From assembly GCA_937901265.1 (NCBI GenBank), contig CALCHA010000271.1, positions 1-9,736 on the forward strand: a DNA stretch of 9,736 nucleotides, read 5' to 3'. Below, piece after piece: positions 1 through 6,399 of the stretch; within the stretch, counting starts at the first letter, position 1; each line of letters opens with the position of its first letter. Source of the stretch: an uncultured Phycisphaerales bacterium (GTDB lineage: Bacteria > Planctomycetota > Phycisphaerae > WQYP01). Made by a program: the position numbers and the translations under genes. The notes below the pieces were generated by a model. It ran no database searches and was not told the origin of the DNA. It was given only the letters and a program-made list of their open reading frames with translations.

Positions 1-552
1 GCCGAGCTGGCGGGCGAGGCCATCGCCGAGGAGGATGCCGTTGGCGGTGGAGCGGAGTCGTGCGAAGCCATTTTTGGAACCTTCGAGGAGCTTGCTGCCG
101 ATGCTGGTGACGCGGACCTGCTCGTCAGGCTCGATGCCATCGACCTCGATGGCCATTTCCTTGCTGCCATAGGAGAGGACGGCGTTGCCGGTGACGATCG
201 GCGCGGCGGCGACGACCCCGGGGAGGTTGCGGATCATGCGCATGACCTTCTCGGGGTTGCGGATTTTGGCGACTTTGTCCTGGGGCTTCTGGCGGACGAG
301 GTCGACGAGGGTCCCCGGGCCGTAGACGTTTTCGAGGAAGGGGGCGAGGATTTCGCGGGGCTCGCTTTTGACGGTGGCGTGGCCGCTGCCTTCGACGGTT
401 TCATTGATGAACTTGGCCTCGAATCCCTTCATCATGGCGTTCATGGCGACGAAAATGGCGACACCGATGGCGACGCCGGCCATGCAGATGAGCGTCTGCC
501 GGCGGCGCCGGAGCACGTAGCGGAGGGCGATGTTGATCTGGAGGGAGGTCAT
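1..552 (-). CDS. ABC transporter permease, FtsX/MacB/LolC-E type (partial, C-terminus beyond left edge)
   Basis: The frame is open for 184 codons from an ATG at 552 to the window edge, so the C-terminal part is missing. Residues 1-20 are a basic amphipathic start with RRRRQT. Residues 21-43 form one hydrophobic membrane helix (LICMAGVAIGVAIFVAMNAM), after which the chain continues as a soluble extracytoplasmic domain. Segments such as PGVVAAAPIVTG (111-122) and the GIEPDE turn (139-144) resemble the MacB/LolC-E periplasmic core. In this family three or four more helices follow at the C-terminus. The permease would couple to a separate cytoplasmic ATPase to drive export or lipoprotein release. 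It starts 48 nt after the stop of the adaptor gene, with GGAG 4 nt before the ATG, so the two are very likely one operon. No ATPase gene is visible; it may follow to the left. The substrate cannot be told from the sequence. Confidence 0.87.
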   Translation of the reverse strand, partial: MTSLQINIALRYVLRRRRQTLICMAGVAIGVAIFVAMNAMMKGFEAKFINETVEGSGHATVKSEPREILAPFLENVYGPGTLVDLVRQKPQDKVAKIRNPEKVMRMIRNLPGVVAAAPIVTGNAVLSYGSKEMAIEVDGIEPDEQVRVTSIGSKLLEGSKNGFARLRSTANGILLGDGLARQLG

Positions 553-600
553 GGAGCTCCGTGAGAGAATCGCGAAGGAGGAAATTCCAACGGCGGTCGG

Positions 601-1878
601 TCATCCGTCGTTGCTGGCCCTATCGCCGTTGCGGATGGGGACCACCGGTTGCACGGGCGGGGGGAGCTTCACCGGGGCGACCTGTTTGGCATCGACGACG
701 ACCTGCTCGCCCTCCTGCAGGCCGCTGCGGATTTCGACCCGTTCAAGAGTGCGGATGCCCACGGTGACGTCGCGCGGTTCGTAGCGTCCGAGGCCCGCCT
801 TCACGTAGACCTTGTTGTCGAGCACGGCAGAAACGGGGAGCGTCAGGGCGGCGTTGCGTGCGGATTCGCTCTCGATGAAATTGAGCTCGCCAGTCATGCC
901 CACGCGCAGGCCCGACGGCAAGTCGACAAAGGCGACTTTGACTTCATAGGTTTTGTTGGCGGCGTTGGCGCTGGGGAGGACCTCGATCACCTTGCCCTCG
1001 AGGATTCGCGGCTCCTCCGTGCCATCACGGGCCTGAAACGCGTAGAGCTGCATTTCGACTTTCTGGCCAATGCTGGTGTGGGTGACGTCCTCCTCGTCGA
1101 CGGCCGCCTTCATGAGCAGATCCCGTGGGGCGGCGACGAGCAGAAGCTGGTCATTGATGCCGACCACCTGCTGGTTCTCGGCGTAGCGTTCGAGGATGAC
1201 GCCGTCGATCGGGGCGAGGATCTGGGCGTCGGCGAGGTTGGCCTGGGCCTTGCGGAGCTCGGCCTGCGCCACGGCGAGGCGTCGCTGGCTCATGATGCGC
1301 CAGCCGCCGAGCTGGCTTTGCAGGGCGGCGACGGTGTTGACCCACTGCACATCAGTCTTGCGGGCGAGGTCGACATCATTGACGGTGGCCGCCTGCTTGT
1401 CGAAGCTCGTCAGCACGCGGTCGAGGGTGTGGCGGGCGATGTCGACCTGTTGGGTCGCTTCGGCAAGGCGGGCTTCGATCTCGGTCTTTTCGGGAGCGCT
1501 CTCGCCCGCCCCTTTCCCAGCCTCGACCATTTCTGCCTGACATTTTTCGACTTCGAAGGTGAGCTGCTTGTCATCCACCCGGCCGAGGAGTTCGCCCTTT
1601 TTCACGGTGGCACCCTCGCGCTTTTCGAAGTCCACCAGTGCCCCCTGGGCCTTGCTTTTGATGACGTATTCGTAATCGGGACGGACGACGCCGGTGGCAT
1701 AGAACGCCCGGACGATCGTGCCGCGGGTGACGGGTACGGTCGGGACGTCCCTGTGGCGGAAAAAGAGGGCGTAGATGCCGGCCCCGACTGCCCCGATGAG
1801 CAGGAGAAGCAGAACCAGGGAAACCAGGCTGGCGCCCGCGCGTCTGTACCACCCCCGCGCGCCCGCAGCGCCAGTCAT
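601..1878 (-). CDS. Periplasmic adaptor subunit (HlyD/MacA-type membrane fusion protein)
   Basis: This is a 425-residue adaptor that should link an inner-membrane ABC permease to an outer-membrane channel. Seen in order: a basic N-terminus; one membrane anchor (about 16-40); the first lipoyl half (about 76-104, ending GELLGRVDDKQL); a long charged, Ala/Gln-rich helical hairpin (about 105-215); the second lipoyl half with LAPIDGVILERYAENQQV (221-238); a beta-barrel domain (about 250-335) ending with LRVGMTGEL; and a membrane-proximal domain with LPVSAVLDN and GLQEGEQVV. The tail (402-425) is Pro/Val-rich. The frame stays open upstream to 2061, but that would overlap the divergent gene. The ATG at 1878 has GAGG 5 nt upstream and sits about 35 nt after a candidate promoter, whereas the ATG at 1893 has no ribosome site. 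The gene is followed after 48 nt by the permease. The MacA-like architecture is clear; the substrate is unknown. Confidence 0.9.
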   Translation of the reverse strand: MTGAAGARGWYRRAGASLVSLVLLLLLIGAVGAGIYALFFRHRDVPTVPVTRGTIVRAFYATGVVRPDYEYVIKSKAQGALVDFEKREGATVKKGELLGRVDDKQLTFEVEKCQAEMVEAGKGAGESAPEKTEIEARLAEATQQVDIARHTLDRVLTSFDKQAATVNDVDLARKTDVQWVNTVAALQSQLGGWRIMSQRRLAVAQAELRKAQANLADAQILAPIDGVILERYAENQQVVGINDQLLLVAAPRDLLMKAAVDEEDVTHTSIGQKVEMQLYAFQARDGTEEPRILEGKVIEVLPSANAANKTYEVKVAFVDLPSGLRVGMTGELNFIESESARNAALTLPVSAVLDNKVYVKAGLGRYEPRDVTVGIRTLERVEIRSGLQEGEQVVVDAKQVAPVKLPPPVQPVVPIRNGDRASNDG

Positions 1879-1919
1879 AAGATCCTCAACCATCAATCGC
1901 TTGGGAACTTCGGTGCATA

Positions 1920-1950
1920 AGTATAGTCCATGCAGCGGCGATTGTTCCAA
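1920..1950 (-). promoter_or_regulatory. Candidate promoter for the adaptor-permease operon
   Basis: On the minus strand a good -10 (TATACT, 1925-1920) is preceded by TTGGAA (1950-1945) at a rather long 19-nt spacing. Transcription would start near 1912, giving a leader of about 35 nt before the ATG at 1878. An interrupted palindrome, GTTC-CAA-GAAC (1944-1954), overlaps the -35 and could be an operator. The assignment rests on motif match and position only. Confidence 0.4.
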
Positions 1951-2001
1951 GAACGCCACGTTTGCAAGCCCGCTGCGCGGTTGATCGTGGCGGCGTGGTC
2001 C

Positions 2002-2030
2002 TTGACACAACTCCTCCGCGGCGCTAGAAC
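2002..2030 (+). promoter_or_regulatory. Sigma70-like promoter of the DUF151 gene
   Basis: A perfect TTGACA (2002-2007) and TAGAAC (2025-2030, four of six matches to TATAAT) are separated by 17 nt. Transcription would start near 2037, about 23 nt before the ATG at 2060. GGAG (2050-2053) lies 6 nt before that ATG. Confidence 0.6.
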
Positions 2031-2059
2031 GCAGGGAACTGCGAACACCGGAGCCAGTC

Positions 2060-2455
2060 ATGGCCCTTCAGGTCGAACTTAAGCGCATCATCATCACGGA
2101 AACGTCCGACCAGCAGGTCATTTACCTGAAGGAAGTGGCGGGAGAGCGGTCGTTTCCGATCGTCATCGGCTCGACCGAAGCGTTCGCCATTGACCGCCGC
2201 CTGAAAGGCCAGCCGACGCCGCGGCCGCAGACCCACGAGCTGCTGTCGTCGGTGATCGAGAAGCTGGAGGGGAAGCTGGAACGGATTCTGATCAACGATC
2301 TGCAGGACCACACGTTCTTTGCGCGGCTGGTGATACGGCATCATGGCAAGACGGTGGAAATCGACTCGCGCCCGTCGGACGCGATCGCCCTGGGGGTGTC
2401 CAACAACGTGCCGATCTTCGTCGCGGAGCATGTGATGGACGAAGTCGGGACGTAG
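2060..2455 (+). CDS. Bifunctional nuclease family protein (DUF151/BFN domain)
   Basis: This is a 131-residue protein made almost entirely of one BFN/DUF151 domain. Family hallmarks are visible: IGSTEAFAI (36-44), PRPQTHELL (54-62), the I.DLQDHTFFARL strand (78-90), IDSRPSDAIAL (101-111) and VPIFVAE (117-123). Members are small cytoplasmic proteins; some have been reported to have DNase and RNase activity, but the role of most bacterial members is not settled. The length matches a domain-only member without the C-terminal UvrB/C-like extension found in some relatives. The start is fixed by GGAG 6 nt upstream and by its own promoter. It is a single plus-strand gene, divergent from the adaptor operon and convergent with the glycosyltransferase gene 30 nt downstream, so it is probably monocistronic. 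Confidence 0.9.
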   Translation: MALQVELKRIIITETSDQQVIYLKEVAGERSFPIVIGSTEAFAIDRRLKGQPTPRPQTHELLSSVIEKLEGKLERILINDLQDHTFFARLVIRHHGKTVEIDSRPSDAIALGVSNNVPIFVAEHVMDEVGT

Positions 2456-2485
2456 ACGCGCTCGGGGGAATGGGAACGCCGGGAT

Positions 2486-3994
2486 TCAGATGAATTTAAT
2501 TTTCCGGGCGGCGAACGCGCACATGCGCAGCAGCATCAGGCCGTGACGGAAGCGCGAGATATTGGTGGAGCCGTAGACGCGTTGTTTGTAGTGGACGGGG
2601 ACGTCGGAGATTTTCAGATTGAGCCGTGCGGCCCCGAAGAGCAGGTCGAAGTCGCCGAAGGGATCGAAGTCGCCGAAGTAGGCGCGGTTGGCGGCAATTT
2701 TTTCGTAGTCCTCGCGGCGCAGGACTTTCGTGCCGCAGAGAGTGTCGCGGAGGCGCTGGTTGAGCAGGAACGTGAACATCCAGCCAAAGAGTTTGTTGGC
2801 GATGATGTTGAGGAACTGCATGGCCTGCTTTTCCATGGGGTAGACGAGGCGTGAGCCGTTTGCAAATTCGCACTGGTGGCGGGCAAGGAGCTGGATGAAG
2901 CGGGGCAGTTCTTCCGGCGGGACGGAGAGGTCCGCGTCGAGAATCAGCAGGATGTCCCCGGGCCCGGCGGTGGCCCTGGCGAAGCCCAGCCGGACGGCGT
3001 CACCCTTGCCCTTGCCGGTCTGCTTGCAGCAGGCGACGCGGTAGGGGCCCCCGGAGGCCTGGTAATCGGCGACGGTCTTTTCGATGACCGCCCAGGTATC
3101 GTCGGTGGAATTGCCTTCGACGAAGAGCACTTCGGTGGTCTTGCCCAGGGGCGGGAGGCGATCAAGCAGCGGCTTGATGTTGCCCGCCTCGTTGCGCGCC
3201 GGGACGATGACGGAGACGCGATCGGGAAGCTCCAGGCGGTTGGTGCGGGGGAGCATCCGGGCGACGGTGAGCGTGCAGAGATCGAAGAGGCGGAACCCCG
3301 GCAGGGGGGCCATCCAGCGATTAACGAAGTTGGAGACGAGCGGGATCGGCAGGGGAAGAAGGATGGAAGGTTTCTGGGAGATGATGTCAAAGTCGCATTG
3401 CCGCAGGAGCGAGGCGACTTCGTAGGGGGGCAGCCAGGACTCCCCGGGGGTGCGGGCCTTCCAGCGGGCGAGCTCTCCGGCCCGGACGAGGGGTTGCCAG
3501 GCGCGGGAATAGGTGGTGATGAGAATGCGGGTGCGGTCGTGGCAAACGGCGCGGAGGGCTTCGAGCGCGGTATGCAGGTCGTACAACTGGTGCATCACCC
3601 CGGAGAGGATGATCACATCAAACGTGGCGGGTCGCCCCTCGCCGGCATCGGCGAGCCGTGCGACATCCTCGGTGGCGAATTCCTGGAAGGCGAGGTGCGG
3701 GTAGTTGCGCCGTGCCTCGGCGATGGCGGCGGGATTGATGTCGATGCCGAGGGAACCGGGTGCCGGATCGAGGGCGGCGAGCATATCGCCGGAGGCACAG
3801 CCGACGTCGAGCACGCGCGAGCCGGGGAGGACATGGTGTTTGACGAGCCGCGTGAGGTAGCGATGGAAGTAGCCGTTGCGGCGGCGCGAGCGCGTGAGGC
3901 GATTGTGATGCGCCTCGCCGAAAGACTGGATGGCCTGCCGATGAGCGAGGTCGGGGGAAAATTCGGGCGTCGGATGGTCGTGCGTGCTGTTCAT
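2486..3994 (-). CDS. Fusion protein: SAM-dependent methyltransferase + GT2 glycosyltransferase (DPM1-like)
   Basis: This is a 502-residue two-domain enzyme. Residues about 40-210 form a class I methyltransferase: motif I VLDVGCASGD (61-70), an acidic residue in GIDINP (83-88), and the motif IV region FDVIILSGVMHQL (125-137). Residues about 255-502 form a GT-A family 2 domain of the dolichyl/polyprenyl-phosphate sugar transferase type: SVIVPARNEAGNI (261-273), EGNSTDDTW (293-301), KGKGDAVRLGF (328-338), the metal-binding DAD (353-355), NGSRL (379-383) and CGTKVLRR (420-427). No C-terminal transmembrane segment is evident. The expected role is transfer of a sugar to a polyprenyl phosphate or glycan, plus methylation of an unknown acceptor, at the cytoplasmic face of the membrane. 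The ATG at 3994 was chosen because the upstream in-frame ATG (4054) precedes the tig terminator hairpin. The only SD-like motif (AGGA) is 13 nt away, so the start is less certain than the gene. Confidence 0.88.
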   Translation of the reverse strand: MNSTHDHPTPEFSPDLAHRQAIQSFGEAHHNRLTRSRRRNGYFHRYLTRLVKHHVLPGSRVLDVGCASGDMLAALDPAPGSLGIDINPAAIAEARRNYPHLAFQEFATEDVARLADAGEGRPATFDVIILSGVMHQLYDLHTALEALRAVCHDRTRILITTYSRAWQPLVRAGELARWKARTPGESWLPPYEVASLLRQCDFDIISQKPSILLPLPIPLVSNFVNRWMAPLPGFRLFDLCTLTVARMLPRTNRLELPDRVSVIVPARNEAGNIKPLLDRLPPLGKTTEVLFVEGNSTDDTWAVIEKTVADYQASGGPYRVACCKQTGKGKGDAVRLGFARATAGPGDILLILDADLSVPPEELPRFIQLLARHQCEFANGSRLVYPMEKQAMQFLNIIANKLFGWMFTFLLNQRLRDTLCGTKVLRREDYEKIAANRAYFGDFDPFGDFDLLFGAARLNLKISDVPVHYKQRVYGSTNISRFRHGLMLLRMCAFAARKIKFI

Positions 3995-4020
3995 GAGGGT
4001 TGCGACGTCCTGGAAACGGA

Positions 4021-4049
4021 AAAGGCCCGGAACGAGGGTTCCGGGCCTT
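4021..4049 (-). terminator. Rho-independent terminator after tig
   Basis: A perfect 12-bp stem (4022-4033 with 4038-4049) closes a 4-nt loop. On the minus strand it is followed by TTTTCCGTTT. It lies 32 nt after the tig stop codon and 27 nt before the start of the methyltransferase-glycosyltransferase gene. Confidence 0.8.
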
Positions 4050-4080
4050 GGCATGATACCAGATTTATGCCGCGCGAAGG

Positions 4081-5580
4081 TCAGGCTTGCGGGGCGGATT
4101 CGGGAGCGGCCGCCGGGGCCGCTTCGGTCGTGGAGTGCGACACGCCGGTGACGTTGGGGCCGACGTTGGACAGCGGCGGAAGGTTCTTGAATTCTTCGGC
4201 CAGGGCCAGCTCGTCCACTTCGGTGATCTCGGCGGTTTCGAGCAGCTTGTCGACGACCTTGCCGTCGCGGATCTGCAGGAAGAGCTGTTCCATCTGACCC
4301 GACTGGGTCATCTGCTGGCGCAGCTTCTCGGGACGGCGGCCATACTGGGCGGCGATTTCCGAGATGCGGTTGTTCACTTCCTCGTCGGAGACGTCGACGC
4401 TGAAGACCTCGGCGAGCTTGGAGAGGATGAAGAACAGCCGCAGGTCCACGGCCGCCTGCTGGGCCGAGGCGATACGCAGGGCATCGATCTGCTGGACGAT
4501 GTCGGATTCCGGAACGCCCTTCTGCATCAGCTCGGTGGCGCGGCGGCGGAGAACGTTGCCCATCTGCCGCTGCGACAGCTTGGCGGGCAGGTCGAGGTTG
4601 GTGTTGGCCAGCAGGTAGCGATACATCTGCTGCGACATGGCACCCTTGGTCTCCTGCTCAAGCTGCGTGACGAGGCGCTCCTTGAGGTCCTCCTTGAGGG
4701 CATCGATGCTGTCGAAGCCGAGCATGGTGGCGAACTCCTGGTTCACCTCGGGCAGGTGCTGGTGCTTGACCCCCTTGATGGTCAGCTCGACCTTGATCGC
4801 CTTGCCGCGATACTTTTCCTCGGGGTGATCCTGCGGCAGGGTGCCTTCGAGGGTCACGGTGTCGCTGATGCGCTTGCCCTTGAGCTGTTCGCCCATGTCT
4901 TCAAAGCGGACGCCGGCAATGGAGCCGGGCTTGACCGCGAGCGAGACGTTGGGCTGCTCGGCGAGCACGTGGCCGTCCTCCGTGGCCGTGACCTTGAGGT
5001 CGGCGGTGACGGTGTCGTTTTCGGTGATCGGTTCCTGGGAATCATGCCAGTGGCCGAAGTACTTGCGGAGGTTTTCAACGGCCAGGTTCAGGCGCGTTTC
5101 GTTGGCTTCAAGCCTGGGTTTTTTGACGGCGATTTTTTCGATGGTGGGCAGCTCGAAATTCGGGGCGACTTCCACCTCGATGGTCACCGACATATTGCCG
5201 GACTCGGGGATCTCCACCTTCGAGAGGTCGACTTCGGGATCGCCGATGGCGTCGAGCTTGTGCTCTTCGATCGCCTTTTCATAGGATTCGGCGACGAGCT
5301 GCTGCTTGACGGTGTTACGCATGTCGGATCCGAAGCGGCGTTCAAGAAGGCGCTTGGGCGCCCGGCCGCGGCGGAAACCGGGAAGCACTGCGTCCTTCTG
5401 CAACTCGCCAAAGGCGTCCTGCAGCTTGCTCTGAATGCGTGCTTCGGGGATGTCAATCGTGATGCGTTTGCGGGCGGCGCCGGCGTCCGCAATGGTGGAC
5501 GTGGCGGCGGGCAGGTTGTCCTGTTCCGTCTCCGCGGATGCTTCGGCCTGGGGGGTTTCGATCTGGGTTTCTTCGGACAT
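4081..5580 (-). CDS. tig: Trigger factor (ribosome-associated chaperone)
   Basis: Trigger factor binds ribosomal protein uL23 at the exit tunnel and shelters nascent chains; its middle domain is an FKBP-type prolyl isomerase. The 499 residues show the ribosome-binding domain (about 37-150) with the signature GFRRGRAP (68-75), a PPIase-like domain (about 185-270, including ITENDTVTADL and PGSIAGVRFEDMGEQLKGK), and a SurA-like helical C-domain (about 275-455). The protein is longer than the E. coli one (432). About 36 acidic Gln/Glu/Ala-rich residues precede the ribosome-binding domain, and a Pro/Ala tail (about 465-499) ends the chain. The ATG at 5580 has GGAGG 4 nt upstream. An in-frame TTG at 5637 has no such support. 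No clpP or clpX follows; the gene ends at a strong terminator and looks monocistronic. Its long leader is structured (see 5636-5747). Confidence 0.95.
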   Translation of the reverse strand: MSEETQIETPQAEASAETEQDNLPAATSTIADAGAARKRITIDIPEARIQSKLQDAFGELQKDAVLPGFRRGRAPKRLLERRFGSDMRNTVKQQLVAESYEKAIEEHKLDAIGDPEVDLSKVEIPESGNMSVTIEVEVAPNFELPTIEKIAVKKPRLEANETRLNLAVENLRKYFGHWHDSQEPITENDTVTADLKVTATEDGHVLAEQPNVSLAVKPGSIAGVRFEDMGEQLKGKRISDTVTLEGTLPQDHPEEKYRGKAIKVELTIKGVKHQHLPEVNQEFATMLGFDSIDALKEDLKERLVTQLEQETKGAMSQQMYRYLLANTNLDLPAKLSQRQMGNVLRRRATELMQKGVPESDIVQQIDALRIASAQQAAVDLRLFFILSKLAEVFSVDVSDEEVNNRISEIAAQYGRRPEKLRQQMTQSGQMEQLFLQIRDGKVVDKLLETAEITEVDELALAEEFKNLPPLSNVGPNVTGVSHSTTEAAPAAAPESAPQA

Positions 5581-5635
5581 GGGGCCTCCGGGGCAAGGGG
5601 TTCCTGACCGGTCCGCCGCGACATGTTGCTGCTGC

Positions 5636-5747
5636 AAAAAAGCCGTCGGCCAAACCGCCAGGCGTTAAAGCCAGTCTCTCGAAGGAGAGGGGTTTGGCCG
5701 ATTCGACCCGCCGCGACCAACGCCTGGTAGTTACCGGTACCTCGCGG
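5636..5747 (-). promoter_or_regulatory. Structured tig leader: crossed inverted repeats plus T-run (possible pseudoknot, attenuator or small RNA)
   Basis: Three perfect paired elements are seen. An 11-bp repeat joins 5646-5656 and 5691-5701. A 9-bp repeat joins 5658-5666 and 5719-5727. A 5-bp hairpin lies at 5676-5689. The first two cross (order A-B-A'-B'), so they form either a pseudoknot or two alternative folds. A further 6-bp pair (5711-5716 with 5742-5747) encloses one arm of the second repeat. On the minus strand the distal arm of the 11-bp stem is followed within 5 nt by T6 (5641-5636), 56 nt before the tig ATG. This layout fits conditional termination in the leader, or a separate small RNA ending at the T-run. 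I could not match it to a known riboswitch class. Confidence 0.5.
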
Positions 5748-5778
5748 GGGCGCTCCCCTGCGAACAGGGAAGGGGCGT

Positions 5779-5784
5779 AATGTA
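5779..5784 (-). promoter_or_regulatory. Candidate -10 element for tig
   Basis: TACATT on the minus strand (5784-5779) is the same hexamer, in the same GTACATT context, as the -10 of the rpmF promoter at 9406-9411. No good -35 is found 16-18 nt upstream. If used, transcription would start near 5772 and give a leader of about 190 nt containing the crossed repeats. Confidence 0.3.
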
Positions 5785-5830
5785 CCATGGGGGTGCGGCG
5801 GAAGGGAAGTGGCGGCGAGAAAAAAGGCGC

Positions 5831-5882
5831 GGGGCGCGGGGAGGCGGAGTGCGGGGGGGGGGCGAGGTGGGGCCGAGGGGGG
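5831..5882 (+). other. G-rich tract with quadruplex potential
   Basis: Five runs of four or more G lie on the plus strand: 5831-5834, 5838-5841, 5853-5862 (ten G), 5869-5872 and 5877-5882. The intervening loops are 3 to 11 nt. The tract sits in the 352-nt divergent gap between tig and the zinc-ribbon gene. Besides this tract, the gap holds only the tig leader elements, a weak TTGCCC/TAGCGT pair (5886-5914) that might serve the plus-strand gene, and that gene's ribosome site. Confidence 0.55.
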
Positions 5883-5932
5883 CGCTTGCCCAAGGCGACG
5901 GTGCCGAGTAGCGTGATCGCGTGGAGGTTGTA

Positions 5933-6367
5933 ATGTCCGAGGCGGGCCAGCCCGAAAAATGCGCCGAATGCGGAGCGGCCATCGGCCGTCATGAGTCGCC
6001 CTACCTGTTCAACGACAGGACGGTCTGCGGCAATTGCTATCAGCGGCTGGCGGGCCAGGCGGATGTGTCATCCGCCGACACGGTGGTGCTGCCGAAATCG
6101 CGCGAGCAGATCGCGCGACGCAACGACACGTTGCCCTTCGCGGTGCTGTCCCAGTGGCGGCCGGATCATCCTACCTATCAGCGACTCAAGCAGCGCGAGC
6201 GGGCCCGGCGGAAGCGCCGAGCGTTGGCGGCGGCTGCGGGCGTTTTTGCAATGTTCGGCATGCTCGTGGCGCTGATCGGGGGCGGCGCGGGGAATGGCGC
6301 GGCGCTGGCCGTGGGGGCCGTGGTCATGCTCATTTCGCTGATTGTGGTGTTCGTGGCCCTGTGGTAA
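5933..6367 (+). CDS. Small zinc-ribbon protein with two C-terminal membrane segments (unknown function)
   Basis: This is a 144-residue protein I do not recognise as a named family. CAEC (10-13) and CGNC (32-35) form a Cys4 metal site of the C-X2-C-X18-C-X2-C kind, like a zinc ribbon or half a LIM domain. A charged linker follows, with RERARRKRR (88-96). Two hydrophobic segments, about 97-119 and 122-144, are separated by a Gly-rich turn and reach the very end of the chain. A plausible topology is a cytoplasmic zinc head on a membrane hairpin. The start is well fixed: GGAGG (5923-5927) lies 5 nt before the ATG, which makes the GTG four codons upstream unlikely. The gene is divergent from tig and convergent with the desaturase gene. 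The Cys pairs and SD make a real gene likely; the function is open. Confidence 0.8.
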   Translation: MSEAGQPEKCAECGAAIGRHESPYLFNDRTVCGNCYQRLAGQADVSSADTVVLPKSREQIARRNDTLPFAVLSQWRPDHPTYQRLKQRERARRKRRALAAAAGVFAMFGMLVALIGGGAGNGAALAVGAVVMLISLIVVFVALW

Positions 6368-6385
6368 CCCCGCGCAGGGGCGGGG
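6368..6385. other. GC-rich hairpin between convergent genes
   Basis: A 6-bp perfect stem (6368-6373 with 6380-6385, CCCCGC/GCGGGG) starts directly after the TAA of the zinc-ribbon gene. It lies 15 nt from the end of the convergent desaturase gene. No T-run follows on either strand, so it may be a transcript-end hairpin but is not a canonical terminator. Confidence 0.35.
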
Positions 6386-6399
6386 ACCGGTGCGGGAAG

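Noticed and set aside
649..1920. Long plus-strand open frame opposite the adaptor gene
   Set aside because: It mirrors the minus-strand gene and arises from GC-rich codon bias. The translation has no domain and no ribosome site, while the minus strand shows a full adaptor protein.
1879..2061. N-terminal extension of the adaptor protein up to 2061
   Set aside because: It would cross the divergent promoters and overlap the DUF151 start. The extra residues resemble no signal sequence, and the ATG at 1878 has a good ribosome site.
4087..5607. Long plus-strand open frame opposite tig, and similar ones at 2876-4297, 6034-7455 and 8083-9126
   Set aside because: All lie antisense to clearly identified genes with intact family motifs. 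Their translations are low-complexity Gly/Asp/Val/Leu-rich shadows.
5690..5720. Possible tRNA T-arm (GGTCGAATC on the minus strand)
   Set aside because: The T-loop lacks the second T, its flanks do not pair, and no acceptor, D or anticodon arms could be placed around it.
5581..5760. Known riboswitch classes (cobalamin, TPP, glycine, fluoride, ZTP, Mn) for the tig leader
   Set aside because: Their conserved core boxes, as remembered, are not found on either strand.
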